In this document: one piece after another, positions 32,425 to 41,147 of the stretch
Layout of the letters: every line of letters begins with the position of its first letter
How positions within the stretch are numbered: the stretch's first letter is position 1
DNA from: Sulfuricurvum sp.
Lineage (GTDB): Bacteria > Campylobacterota > Campylobacteria > Campylobacterales > Sulfurimonadaceae
Length of the DNA stretch: 51,992 nt
NCBI GenBank assembly: GCA_030696775.1
Contig: JAUYRN010000023.1
Coordinates: 1-51,992 of the forward strand
Direction: 5' to 3'
Made by a program: the position numbers and the translations under genes
Notes under the pieces: generated by a model
What the model was told of the DNA's origin: nothing
Databases searched by the model: none
The model's input: the letters and a program-made list of their open reading frames with translations, nothing else

Positions 32425-33507
32425 ATGATTAAGATTTCACCAACGATTTGGATGCTTTTTATCGCATCACTCTCATTGTGGGGAAACTCTTCAAAAGAGT
32501 GTGCTCAATGTCACAGTTCCATCGTAAATGAGTGGGAAACATCGGCTCATGCCATGGCGCACAGCAGTAAAAATGAACTGTATGCCAAAATGGTTGCCGG
32601 TGCTGCAAAAACCAACGGTGTTGAGCCTGCTAAAATAATGGAAAACTGTAATCTTTGTCACGCACCCGCTGAGGATATTAAAGTTAAAGAAGAGGGTGTG
32701 ACCTGCGTTGCGTGTCATAGAATCGATGCGATAGAACATCAAAACAAAAGCAAACCCCCACTAGGTATGAACACCATTCGCTGGATGAAAGAAAACGTTA
32801 TGGCAGGTCCTAGCGGAACAGGTAATTCTCCGTATCATGGGATTGTAAAACGTCCTTTCATGGAAGCAAACAGTGATACATTGTGTCTGGCGTGTCATAA
32901 CGTGATGAAAAACAAGCAAGACATTACTGTGTGCAATACGGGTGATGAACATCGCCGCGGCACAACCCAAAAAACGTGTATCGAATGCCACATGGGTGAA
33001 GCAAAAATGGGACTTGTCTCTTCACTTTCTACCTCTAAAAAGATGATGCGTTCTCATGGATTTCACGGTGCACTTAACAGTGATATTTTGACCAAAGCGG
33101 TTGATTTGAAACTTGCCAAAAAGAATGGTGATTTAACGCTAACGCTTACTAATCTCTCAAGCCACAATTTTCCGACGGGCACAGGCGTACGCATCGCTAC
33201 GGTTGTCAGTGAGTTTTACAAAGGCAATGTAAAAATTTCCACGCAAACCGAAAAACTGGAAGTTATTTTTGCAGCAGCTGATGGCAACATAACCCTCCCT
33301 CCAATGGCAAGTAAAGAACTAAGCGATACCCGTCTCAAGCCTAATGAAGTTCGCATATTGGGCATCGTTATTCCAAAAGGAAGTACACACGCGGTAGTAA
33401 CTATCAATTATAGATTGGCAAAAGAGTCAATCGTCGAGAAATCTCAATTGAGTGACGAGAGGTTCAAAAAAGTTCATCTCGTTGTATCCAAAACTATCAA
33501 GCTGTAA
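32425..33507 (+). CDS. Periplasmic pentaheme cytochrome c
   Basis: The product has 360 residues. A signal peptide (residues 1-20, ending LSLWG) is followed by five CxxCH heme motifs: CAQCH, CNLCH, CVACH, CLACH and CIECH, all in the first 195 residues. The remaining 160 residues have no heme motif and look beta-rich (LTLTLTNLSSHNFPTGTGVR), suggesting a binding or docking domain. The spacing and the HAMAHSS motif recall cytochrome c554-like proteins. Partner and reaction are unknown. Nearby SQR genes suggest electron transfer in sulfur metabolism, which is an inference. Confidence 0.85.
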   Translation: MIKISPTIWMLFIASLSLWGNSSKECAQCHSSIVNEWETSAHAMAHSSKNELYAKMVAGAAKTNGVEPAKIMENCNLCHAPAEDIKVKEEGVTCVACHRIDAIEHQNKSKPPLGMNTIRWMKENVMAGPSGTGNSPYHGIVKRPFMEANSDTLCLACHNVMKNKQDITVCNTGDEHRRGTTQKTCIECHMGEAKMGLVSSLSTSKKMMRSHGFHGALNSDILTKAVDLKLAKKNGDLTLTLTNLSSHNFPTGTGVRIATVVSEFYKGNVKISTQTEKLEVIFAAADGNITLPPMASKELSDTRLKPNEVRILGIVIPKGSTHAVVTINYRLAKESIVEKSQLSDERFKKVHLVVSKTIKL

Positions 33508-33526
33508 CCCTTTAAAAACTAAAGGG
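33508..33526. terminator. Hairpin between convergent genes
   Basis: CCCTTT at 33508-33513 pairs with AAAGGG at 33521-33526, directly after the cytochrome stop. A short T-run follows at 33530-33533. It could end transcription from the + strand. The stem is short and overlaps the end of the convergent gene. Confidence 0.4.
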
Positions 33527-33914
33527 GAGTTTTCCATTGCAATTCTTCGATCAGATGATCGTATACATACTGAATTTTTTGCGCATCGGGTTCACCTTTA
33601 TAATCCATTTGTGCACGTGCGATTGTAGTGTTTTGTTCCTTGAGCGTAATGCGAATATATCCATCAAAGCAAGTTCCAAGGGATCGACTTTGGGCATTGG
33701 TACAATGGGCACTGTGGGTATAGACTTCTAGGTGAAGAAGAGCCTTGGAATCGTTTTTAAAATCGCTCTTGAGGGTACCGCTTAGATCCTCAATATAAAG
33801 TGCTGAGGGAGGATGTGCAATGAAATCAGGCTTTGCAATTTCAGTATAAATCTCTCGTTCCAAACATCCGTTAAGAAAGAGAATACTTAATAGGAGAAAT
33901 AGATTTATCTTCAT
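33519..33914 (-). CDS. Small lipoprotein of unknown function
   Basis: The product has 131 residues. A lipoprotein signal peptide ends in the lipobox LNGC (Cys17). The mature part has no domain I recognise; it contains two further cysteines in AHCTNAQSRSLGTCF that could form a disulfide. It is the last gene of a leftward run after the SQR-like gene and the 129-residue protein, with a 1-nt gap to the latter. The periplasmic side of a membrane is its likely location. Confidence 0.7.
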   Translation of the reverse strand: MKINLFLLLSILFLNGCLEREIYTEIAKPDFIAHPPSALYIEDLSGTLKSDFKNDSKALLHLEVYTHSAHCTNAQSRSLGTCFDGYIRITLKEQNTTIARAQMDYKGEPDAQKIQYVYDHLIEELQWKTPL

Positions 33915-33915
33915 A

Positions 33916-34305
33916 TTATTGATTCATAATTCCTTTAACCCACCCCTCCATCGTTTCATTGATTGCATACATTGGTGCTTCTAAAAAGGTGATAACAAAA
34001 TTCTCACCCATATCACACACACCGATGGAACGAGGACGAGGAGCTAGCATTTCAGGTCGGGGTAGTTTTTGACCGAAACAAAATATGACCATCTTCGCTT
34101 CACTCATGAGAGCATTAATCTCTCCGCCAAGAGAAGTTGTATGGGCGTAATGATCAAACTCTCCGATGTAAGCGACAACTGGATTCGCTGCAATTTGATC
34201 TTTTAAATAGCTGATGATCCCATCGACATTGGAGAAACGAGATTCTTTTTTAGCGATTTCAAGCGTATAGATGGGATATTTTTCCATAAAAGTGGTCTGT
34301 TTCAA
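33916..34305 (-). CDS. Conserved hypothetical protein in the SQR-like operon
   Basis: The product has 129 residues, soluble, with no signal peptide. The TTG start at 34305 is chosen because an AAGGAA site lies about 8 nt upstream; an in-frame ATG at 34287 lacks one. The sequence has an alpha/beta pattern (VVAYIGEFDHYAHT, AKMVIFCFGQKL, ENFVITFLEAPMY) and ends in an amphipathic helix. I do not recognise a characterised family. It lies 40 nt after the SQR-like gene and 1 nt before the lipoprotein gene, so a shared role is likely. Confidence 0.65.
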   Translation of the reverse strand: MKQTTFMEKYPIYTLEIAKKESRFSNVDGIISYLKDQIAANPVVAYIGEFDHYAHTTSLGGEINALMSEAKMVIFCFGQKLPRPEMLAPRPRSIGVCDMGENFVITFLEAPMYAINETMEGWVKGIMNQ

Positions 34306-34345
34306 AACATGTTTCCTTAATTTTGTTAGTTTAGATAAAGCTCTA

Positions 34346-35515
34346 TTACATCCCGGGAATACGAGGAATATAACCCATTTTCGACATTTTGTAATACCAT
34401 CCCCATCCGATTTTCATCCAATGTCCGATAATCGGCATAGGGATGAAGAGTGCTTTTTTATTGTCACGGTAAACAAACCCTGCGCCATTGCCCATATCCA
34501 TTACGCAGAGGATATTGAGGTGATCTTTGTACCCTTTTTTCTCCCCAGATTTGAGACCGACAGATATTGCGCTGTTGTGAGCTGCATTACGTGCCATGAC
34601 TTCGGCGATGTGTCCTTGTTTGGCTTTCCAGTCAGGACCTTCCAGTGCTGCAGCATCTCCGATGGCATACCATCCTTTAACCCCTTCAACTTCACAAAAA
34701 TCATTAATACGGATAAAGTCGGCATCGTTGCGGGGGAGATTACTCTCTTTGATAAGCTGCTGTCCATTACCAGCGGGGATAAACATCGTTAAATCACTCT
34801 CGAGAGTGCTTCCGTCTTCGAATACAATCTTTTCTGATTCAAAACGGGTGATTTTTTTGCCATAACGTTCGCCGAAGTTATTTTTTTTGAACATCATCGC
34901 GATGAGCTTAAAAGCTTTTTCTCCCATACGTGCCCCAGGAGTTGCCATCGGGGCGAAAAAAGTCATCTCGAAATTATCGCGAATTCCCAGTTTTTTGAGT
35001 TTATGATGGAGGTTAAAAAAAAGCTCAAATCCAGGACCGCCTCGTACGCCGCTAGGGTCATTGGGATTGCCGCCAAATCCGAATGCGATTTTTCCCGATC
35101 CTTTTTCGATTAAGGCATCAATTCTTTTTTTGAGTAACCGTGATTGTTCTGGAGCTCCACAAATAGAGAGAGTATGTTCGAGTCCTTCATGCTTCATTTT
35201 GCCCGACCCAAGTGCTATAACGAGGTGATCGACTTGGCATTCACCCTCTTTTTCAAGTGTGATGGTTTTTGTAAGAGCATCGATTGCAATGACACGATCA
35301 AGGGTGAGGACAAAATTGTGACGTTCTGCAAATTTATTTAGGGGTAAAGCAACATCATCAAAGGCATACGTTCCAACGGGAATCCAAATCGAGATAGGGA
35401 AGTTGTACAGATAGTCCCGATCGCTGATCAGCTCGACGTCGAATCCTTCTTTACGGTAAAAAATCGCTGCTTCAAGTCCGGCAATCCCGCCGCCAATGAT
35501 GGTAACATTTTTCAT
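34346..35515 (-). CDS. SQR-like FAD-dependent oxidoreductase
   Basis: This 389-residue flavoprotein has the FAD motif TIIGGGIAGLEAAIFYR at the N-terminus and a second dinucleotide-domain motif around KIAFGFGGNPNDPSG. It ends in FAD-binding GWYAIGDAAALEGPDW and a membrane-associating tail (MKIGWGWYYKMSKMGYIP). Overall wording is that of the sulfide:quinone oxidoreductase/flavocytochrome c family. Only one cysteine (SICGAPEQ) and one in NDFCEVEG look like redox candidates, and the C-terminal GDVC-type cysteine is absent. Sulfide may not be its substrate. It is divergent from the third SQR-like gene across a 323-nt spacer. Confidence 0.7.
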   Translation of the reverse strand: MKNVTIIGGGIAGLEAAIFYRKEGFDVELISDRDYLYNFPISIWIPVGTYAFDDVALPLNKFAERHNFVLTLDRVIAIDALTKTITLEKEGECQVDHLVIALGSGKMKHEGLEHTLSICGAPEQSRLLKKRIDALIEKGSGKIAFGFGGNPNDPSGVRGGPGFELFFNLHHKLKKLGIRDNFEMTFFAPMATPGARMGEKAFKLIAMMFKKNNFGERYGKKITRFESEKIVFEDGSTLESDLTMFIPAGNGQQLIKESNLPRNDADFIRINDFCEVEGVKGWYAIGDAAALEGPDWKAKQGHIAEVMARNAAHNSAISVGLKSGEKKGYKDHLNILCVMDMGNGAGFVYRDNKKALFIPMPIIGHWMKIGWGWYYKMSKMGYIPRIPGM

Positions 35516-35838
35516 AGCAGTAATAACCCTTTTAATAAGTGGATAATGATAACAGTTACTAGATAAAAATAATATAAAGTTAATTAAAAGATTATAAAAA
35601 AGTATAATACTGAATTATAATGTTAAATAGTATTTAATTATAATTTATATGTGAATGTGCATCGACACCAAAGGAGTATGGAATTTTAAAAGATATTGGG
35701 AAAAAAAGTAACATTCGTTGTTGTAATTAAAATTTTAGTCTAAATTATAAGGATTAAATTAAGGATGTGATAGCATTGTGACGTAATAGGATTATAATCG
35801 TCTTTTATGGAATTTGAGTAATTAAGCAGGGAGAAAGT
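35516..35838. other. Divergent intergenic region with promoter
   Basis: This 323-nt, very AT-rich spacer lies between two divergent SQR-like genes. A TATAAT box at 35793-35798 precedes the rightward gene by 40 nt, and GGGAGA at 35830-35835 is its ribosome-binding site. Several other TATAAT-like strings occur, so leftward promoters are likely but cannot be pinpointed. No convincing gene, RNA gene or operator palindrome was found. Confidence 0.55.
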
Positions 35839-37308
35839 ATGGCAAGATTAGTTGTTTTAGGCGGCGGTGTCGCTGGGCACACAGCAGCAACATTCGCAGC
35901 AGATTGGCTTGGAAGTGATCATGAAGTAGTTGTGGTTACTCCAAACGCAAAATGGAATTGGATTCCTTCAAATATTTGGGTTGGCGTCGGTCAAATGTCT
36001 AAAGAAGAGGTCACTTTTGATCTTGATCCTGTTTACAAAAAAGCAGGGATTACGTATAAGCAAGCTAAAGCAGTCAGTCTTAACCCAGAGGGAAATGCTT
36101 CAGGAGACAAACCGTTTGTCACTATTGAGTATACAGGTCAAGGCAAAGCGGGTAAAAGCGAAGAAGTAACCTATGATTACCTTATCAATGCAACAGGACC
36201 AAAACTAAACTTTGGCGCAACTCCTGGTTTGGGTGAGGGTTCGTCATTGGGTGAGCACACTGTTTCAGTATGTACAGCAGATCACGCAGAACATGCATCC
36301 CATGAGCTTATGAAATGCATCGAAAAAATGAAAAAAGGGGAACATCAAAAATTCCTCATTGGTACAGGTCACGGTATGTGTACATGTCAGGGTGCAGCAT
36401 TTGAATACATCTTCAACATTGAACATGAGCTTAACAAAGCCGGTGTTCGTGATATGGCTGAGATCAAATGGATTTCAAACGAAGCATTCCTAGGCGACTT
36501 CGGTATGGGCGGATTGCACATGAAAGTGGGCGGTTACGTTGTAAGTTCACGTATTTTCACTGAGTCATTATTTGCTGAGCGCGGTGTTGATTATATTACC
36601 GGTGCACACGTAAACAAAGTTGAAAAAGGAAAAGTTTCATACGAACTTCTTGATGGAACTATGGGCGAAGAGACATTTGACTTTTCAATGTTGATTCCAC
36701 CATTTGCGGGCGTTGGTCTTAAAGCCTATAATAAAGCTGGTGAAGACATTACTGATACAGTATTTGCTCCAAACGGCTTTATGAAAGTTGATGCGAACTA
36801 TACTCCTAAACCATACGAAGAGTGGAAAGCATCTGACTGGCCTCGTACCTATCAAAATCCTACCTATAAAAATCTTTTTGCAGCGGGAATCGCATTTGCA
36901 CCTCCGCATATCATCTCTAAACCTGCAAAATCACCAAATGGTACTGTGATCAATCCAACTCCTCCACGTACAGGTATGCCAAGTGGTATTATCGGTAAGG
37001 CAGTTGCTCACAGTGTTTGTGATTTGATTAAAAATGGTGAAGGCGCTCATTTACATGAAGCATCTATGGCAGAAATGGGTGCGGCATGTGTTGCATCAGC
37101 AGGTAAAGGCTGGTTAGATGGCCAAGCAGCTGCAATGACAGTATTCCCTGTTGTTCCTGACTTTGAAAAATATCCTGGAACAGGTCGCGATACCGATTAC
37201 ACTTTTGGTGAAATTGGTTTGGCTGGTCACTGGATTAAGCATATTCTTCACTATTTGTTTATGTACAAAGCGAAGCTAAAACCGTTCTGGAAAGTAATTC
37301 CAGAATAA
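35839..37308 (+). CDS. Sulfide:quinone oxidoreductase-family flavoprotein
   Basis: This 489-residue protein has FAD motif LVVLGGGVAGHTAATFAADW at the N-terminus and no signal peptide. Candidate redox cysteines lie in TVSVCTADHAE and in GHGMCTCQGAAFEY, which holds a CxC pair. The C-terminal region has LFAAGIAFAPPHI, GMPSGIIGKAVAHSV and a membrane-associating tail (HWIKHILHYLFMYKAKLK). It is probably one of the divergent SQR types found in sulfur-oxidising Campylobacterota, where several types coexist. A 55-codon gene follows 33 nt later. Substrate and physiological role need biochemical proof. Confidence 0.78.
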   Translation: MARLVVLGGGVAGHTAATFAADWLGSDHEVVVVTPNAKWNWIPSNIWVGVGQMSKEEVTFDLDPVYKKAGITYKQAKAVSLNPEGNASGDKPFVTIEYTGQGKAGKSEEVTYDYLINATGPKLNFGATPGLGEGSSLGEHTVSVCTADHAEHASHELMKCIEKMKKGEHQKFLIGTGHGMCTCQGAAFEYIFNIEHELNKAGVRDMAEIKWISNEAFLGDFGMGGLHMKVGGYVVSSRIFTESLFAERGVDYITGAHVNKVEKGKVSYELLDGTMGEETFDFSMLIPPFAGVGLKAYNKAGEDITDTVFAPNGFMKVDANYTPKPYEEWKASDWPRTYQNPTYKNLFAAGIAFAPPHIISKPAKSPNGTVINPTPPRTGMPSGIIGKAVAHSVCDLIKNGEGAHLHEASMAEMGAACVASAGKGWLDGQAAAMTVFPVVPDFEKYPGTGRDTDYTFGEIGLAGHWIKHILHYLFMYKAKLKPFWKVIPE

Positions 37309-37341
37309 ACCATCTATTTTAAAAATATTAAGGAGATAATT

Positions 37342-37509
37342 ATGGCAGTAAAACCTGAAGAATTTAATTTTGCAAAAAACAATAAATTCAATAATGCAAT
37401 GATCCCAGGAAAATTTGCTCGAGCTATGCGTACCTGCAAAATTTGGCAGTTTATCCGTTTCGTCATCATCAACCTCAAGATGATTATAGTTGTGAGTAAA
37501 AGTCACTAA
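37342..37509 (+). CDS. Small basic membrane-associating protein (55 aa) behind the SQR-like gene
   Basis: A 55-codon frame starts at ATG 37342 with a very strong AAGGAG site at 37330-37335 and ends in TAA. The first half is polar and basic (EEFNFAKNNKFNNA, FARAMR). The second half is hydrophobic (WQFIRFVIINLKMIIVV), fitting a membrane-attached helix. One cysteine is present (RTCK). I recognise no family. Its position 33 nt after the SQR-like gene and its ribosome-binding site argue that it is a real partner or accessory peptide. Confidence 0.65.
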   Translation: MAVKPEEFNFAKNNKFNNAMIPGKFARAMRTCKIWQFIRFVIINLKMIIVVSKSH

Positions 37510-37517
37510 TACTTATT

Positions 37518-37630
37518 TGAACGCCAAAAGGATCTATTCCTTTGGCTACGCTTAAAGCGCATGGCACATGTAGCGAAGCGAAAAGCTTAGCCTTTAGGCG
37601 ACAGCAAACGCTTGCCTCTTTCGAGGCAGA
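37518..37630 (-). repeat. Interspersed repeat R2, copy 3 (inverted, longer)
   Basis: On the minus strand this element begins TCTGCCTC-GAAA-GAGGCAAGC and ends TTTTGGCGTTCAA, as in copies 1 and 2, but has a longer and diverged middle. It fills the gap between the 55-codon gene and the deformylase-like gene. Confidence 0.75.
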
Positions 37631-37648
37631 TTTATTAAAGATCCTCTC

Positions 37649-38455
37649 ATGATTCAACCTCTTATTCAATATCCCGACCCTACAATGCGATTAATATCGG
37701 CTAATGTCCGTTTCTTTAATGATGAACTCACACAATGGATCACCGATATACGTGATACGATGATAGCAAACGATTTGGATGCCCTCAGTGCAATTTTAAT
37801 CGGTATCCAGCAAAGCATTATCGTCATTAAAGAAGGGGAAAATTATATTCCTTATATCAATGCTCGTCTTATCAAGCATTCTGACATTCAAACACATACA
37901 GAGCGAAGTATTTATTATCCGGGTATCAGTGTAGATGTTGATCGGTATAATAAAGTAACGGTTGTCTCTGAAGATGAAAATGCTTCTCCGTTTTATCGAG
38001 ATTTGGAGGGAGAAGCAGCGCGTATTTTTCAGCAACATTTTGATTATTGTTTCGGAAGTACTTTTGTGGACCGTGTTGATCGTGATATGAAGCAGCGCAT
38101 TCATGATCATCTTGAGTTTGGATTGGTAAAAGATGGAGGATCATGCCCGACTATTTTTTATCGTGACTACTTTAAACGTGGAGCACGATACGTTATCCTT
38201 GGGATTGCTGCAACCTTTGCAGTTCCATTTTTTGCTTCAAGTCAGATACAGGAATGGACGTATTTAATAGATAAATATCTCATTGCAGGGGCATTACTGT
38301 TGATGATTGGCTATTTTTTCTATGCACAATATGAATCACAGCAATACAAGCAGTGTACCAGTTGCCAAACAGGGAATATTATTGGTACACTTGCATTTTT
38401 AATGATCCAGCTGGCCGTAGTGGCTCTGGGTGTTTTTCTCTGGGTGGCACCTTAA
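37649..38455 (+). CDS. Catalytically dead peptide-deformylase-like membrane protein
   Basis: This 268-residue protein aligns over residues 1-150 with peptide deformylase (SAILIGIQQSIIVI for the GLAAxQIG motif), but the active site is gone. EGCLSxPG reads ERSIYYPG, so the metal-binding Cys is Ser87. QHExDH reads QQHFDY, so both metal-binding His positions (Gln129, Tyr133) and the catalytic Glu are lost. Residues about 181-266 form about three membrane helices, with a CTSC pair at 236-239. It is a pseudoenzyme tied to the membrane, 35 nt before a hybrid kinase gene. Function is unknown; it may bind formyl-Met chains or a small ligand. Confidence 0.7.
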   Translation: MIQPLIQYPDPTMRLISANVRFFNDELTQWITDIRDTMIANDLDALSAILIGIQQSIIVIKEGENYIPYINARLIKHSDIQTHTERSIYYPGISVDVDRYNKVTVVSEDENASPFYRDLEGEAARIFQQHFDYCFGSTFVDRVDRDMKQRIHDHLEFGLVKDGGSCPTIFYRDYFKRGARYVILGIAATFAVPFFASSQIQEWTYLIDKYLIAGALLLMIGYFFYAQYESQQYKQCTSCQTGNIIGTLAFLMIQLAVVALGVFLWVAP

Positions 38456-38490
38456 ACAACAGTAATTTAATAGCATTGAGGTAGAGTTTT

Positions 38491-40413
38491 ATGAATTTTC
38501 CCAATTTTACGCAGCTTTATGACGCGAAAGATGCCCTTATCAATGCAAAAGAGACCATTTTAAACGAGTGGATTTCGCAGCAGCAATGTTTTTTAATTTT
38601 AGGGAAACATTCGATAAATCCAGAATGGTTTAAAGCCTATTACGCAAGTGCCGTTTTTGATTACTTCATGGGAGTTGTTGCTGGAGATATGGAGCTTGGG
38701 CAATGTCCGGTTATGAAAGAGTTTATTGCTTATCTCAAAAATCAAGAGATTCGTGCCGATGAGCTGTTTATTTTGTGCAGCAATTTTAAACGCTCCGTAC
38801 TCAATGCTACCTATACTTTAGATATCAATTCGCAAAATTTATTTGAAGCTGTCAGTTATCTTTTTGATATGAATTTTGCTGGTGTATTGACGATCTATAC
38901 GGATACGATTTACCAAAAAGAGCAAGAAGCTATCGAAGCGAATAAAGCAAAAGAATATTTTCTTTCCAACATATCACATGAAATACGAACACCTTTGAAT
39001 GCTATTTTAGGATTTGTTAATTTATTACAAGGTGAAAATTTAGGCGAGCGTATAGAAAAATATCTCGATATTATTGCCCAAAGCGGTGAAAACTTACTCC
39101 ATATAATCAATGATATTCTTGACTTTAGCAAACTTCGAAGTGGAGAATTTGCTATTGATCCCCATCCTTTTAATATTCACGATGAAATTACCAATACTTT
39201 GGAACTTTTTATTCCCAGCGCCAATGTGAAATCTATTCCTATTCTCTACTCAATCAATCCAAAAATTCCGCATTGCATTCGTGCTGATTCTTTTAGAATA
39301 CAACAAATACTCGGGAATCTCTTGAGTAATGCAATCAAATTTAGTCCTCTTGGGTCTTCAATAAATGTGAGTGTTGACGTTAATCGTACCGATTCTACTC
39401 TTGTGATTTGTGTTCGTGATTACGGAACAGGTATTGATACTAAAGATCAAGAGCGTATTTTTGATCCTTTTTATCAAGCTGCTGAGGGGATGAAATTTGG
39501 TGGAGGCGGAAGCGGATTGGGTCTTTCGATTTGCAAGCAGCTTGCACTTCAAATGGGTGGAGAAATCACTTTGGACTCCAAAGTAGGCTGGGGAACACTC
39601 TTTGTGGTAACGCTTGCGGTTGAATTTCCTCCTGAAGAATTTTGTGCGATCAAAACGCTGCCAAGTAATAACGAATTTTTTATTGGCAAAGTTTTGGTTG
39701 CAGAAGATAATGAAGCAAATCAGGAGCTTATCCGAATCACTTTGGAGCGTTATGGTGTGGAGGTAACGGTGGTTCCAAACGGTCAAGAAGCATTAGCACA
39801 TGCCTCTTCTCGGCGATATGATTTGATCTTTATGGATGAACAAATGCCTATTATGAATGGACATGAAAGTGTTGCTAAAATTCGAGAGTATGAAAATCTG
39901 CATCGTCTTCGCTCGACGCCGATCGTTGAACTAAGTGCCAATGTTCTTAAAGGTTCACGAGAAAAGGCGATACAGTGGGGATATGATGCCTTTGTCGGTA
40001 AACCATTCGCAAGCCGAGATATAGAAGTTTTATTGGAGAAGTATTTAGACAAAAGTGCAGTCTCTCACCGAAACAGTGTGCATGAAAATACTTCATCGGA
40101 TGAGATGAAACGTCTTGAAAAAGTATTGATGCTCTCTGGCGATCAGGTTCGGCAATTGTTGGATTTATTTCACAAAAATATGGTCAAATTATTGATGGAA
40201 CTAAAAGAGAATATCCAGCAATCCAATTATGAAGAGATTGCTCGTATTGCGCATACTATGAAAGGGTCAAGTGCTAATTTTCGATTTGAAGCATTTGCTC
40301 ATCGTGCAGCAGTTTTGGAAGATACGGCACTGTATAATACAGAGTTGTTTGATTTTAACGAGGCGTACCGTATTTTGGAATGCGAATATGAAAAACTTTA
40401 TTCTTCGAGATAA
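38491..40413 (+). CDS. Hybrid sensor histidine kinase with receiver and Hpt domains
   Basis: This 640-residue protein has no evident membrane helix. Residues 1-150 are a helical globin-sized sensor-like domain. HisKA follows with phospho-His163 in NISHEIRTPLNA, then HATPase_c (GTGIDTKDQERIFDPF; GGGGSGLGLSIC). A receiver domain spans about 392-515 (VLVAEDNEANQEL; phospho-Asp in LIFMDEQMP). A C-terminal Hpt domain spans about 550-635 (IARIAHTMKGSSANFRFE). A complete phosphorelay in one chain suggests a separate receiver output, possibly the convergent regulator at 40398-41147, whose 3' end overlaps by 16 nt. Confidence 0.92.
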   Translation: MNFPNFTQLYDAKDALINAKETILNEWISQQQCFLILGKHSINPEWFKAYYASAVFDYFMGVVAGDMELGQCPVMKEFIAYLKNQEIRADELFILCSNFKRSVLNATYTLDINSQNLFEAVSYLFDMNFAGVLTIYTDTIYQKEQEAIEANKAKEYFLSNISHEIRTPLNAILGFVNLLQGENLGERIEKYLDIIAQSGENLLHIINDILDFSKLRSGEFAIDPHPFNIHDEITNTLELFIPSANVKSIPILYSINPKIPHCIRADSFRIQQILGNLLSNAIKFSPLGSSINVSVDVNRTDSTLVICVRDYGTGIDTKDQERIFDPFYQAAEGMKFGGGGSGLGLSICKQLALQMGGEITLDSKVGWGTLFVVTLAVEFPPEEFCAIKTLPSNNEFFIGKVLVAEDNEANQELIRITLERYGVEVTVVPNGQEALAHASSRRYDLIFMDEQMPIMNGHESVAKIREYENLHRLRSTPIVELSANVLKGSREKAIQWGYDAFVGKPFASRDIEVLLEKYLDKSAVSHRNSVHENTSSDEMKRLEKVLMLSGDQVRQLLDLFHKNMVKLLMELKENIQQSNYEEIARIAHTMKGSSANFRFEAFAHRAAVLEDTALYNTELFDFNEAYRILECEYEKLYSSR

Positions 40414-41147
40414 TAGCCAATCCCCGACGCATTTTTGATAACATCTGTCGGAAGCTTATTTCGTAAGCGCCAGACCAGAGTTCGAACACTGTTGTCACTC
40501 GCTCCTTCTTCTCCCCAGACGTAATCGGTTGCTTGTGCAAAATCGACAACACTTCCTAATTGAGCTATTAAAAGATGGATAAAAGCATTCTCTTTTTTGG
40601 TAAGTTTGATTTTTTGATCTTTGTAAAAAGTTTCTCCCAAAGAGATGTCATGGCGATAGCCATCTCCGAATTCAACAATGGGTTGAGTGGAAAGTTTTTT
40701 TGCATAAAGTAGTTTTTCAAGATTTGCTTTATCTGTTTTAAGGACATCGGCGTTGAGAAGCCGTTTTTTCTCTTCTTCAAACCGATAGAGAGCCATTTGG
40801 ATGGTTGTATGAAGGTTAAGGGGATCAAACGGCTTGACAATATAGCCAAAAGGTTCAGTTTGTTTCGCTTTAGCAAGGATCTCACTGTCAGAATGGGCAG
40901 TTAAAAAGATAAAAGGGCGAGGCATTTTATCTCGAATAAAGTTGGCTACTTCGATCCCTCCATCATGTCGTTTAAGTCCTATATCAATAAGAACAATATC
41001 AGGATTATAAATTTTTATCTTGTTTTGAGCACTGACTTCTTCATTGGCCAATGAAAGAACCTCGTAGCCGAATTTTTCAAGCGACATTTTGAGATTAAGG
41101 GCAGTTACATCATCATCTTCAATAATAAGAACTTTTGTAGTAGTCAT
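40398..41147 (-). CDS. Two-component response regulator with winged-helix output
   Basis: This 249-residue protein has a receiver domain at about 4-122 (VLIIEDDDVTALNLKMSLE, phospho-Asp in IVLIDIGLK). A helical linker and an OmpR/PhoB-type DNA-binding domain follow at about 155-248 (KLTKKENAFIHLLI, NSVRTLVWRLRNKLP, GIGYYLEE). The receiver is of the EDDxxxAxxL type often paired with hybrid kinases. It is convergent with the hybrid kinase gene and shares its last 16 nt, so the two are probably one system. Targets are unknown. Confidence 0.9.
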   Translation of the reverse strand: MTTTKVLIIEDDDVTALNLKMSLEKFGYEVLSLANEEVSAQNKIKIYNPDIVLIDIGLKRHDGGIEVANFIRDKMPRPFIFLTAHSDSEILAKAKQTEPFGYIVKPFDPLNLHTTIQMALYRFEEEKKRLLNADVLKTDKANLEKLLYAKKLSTQPIVEFGDGYRHDISLGETFYKDQKIKLTKKENAFIHLLIAQLGSVVDFAQATDYVWGEEGASDNSVRTLVWRLRNKLPTDVIKNASGIGYYLEE

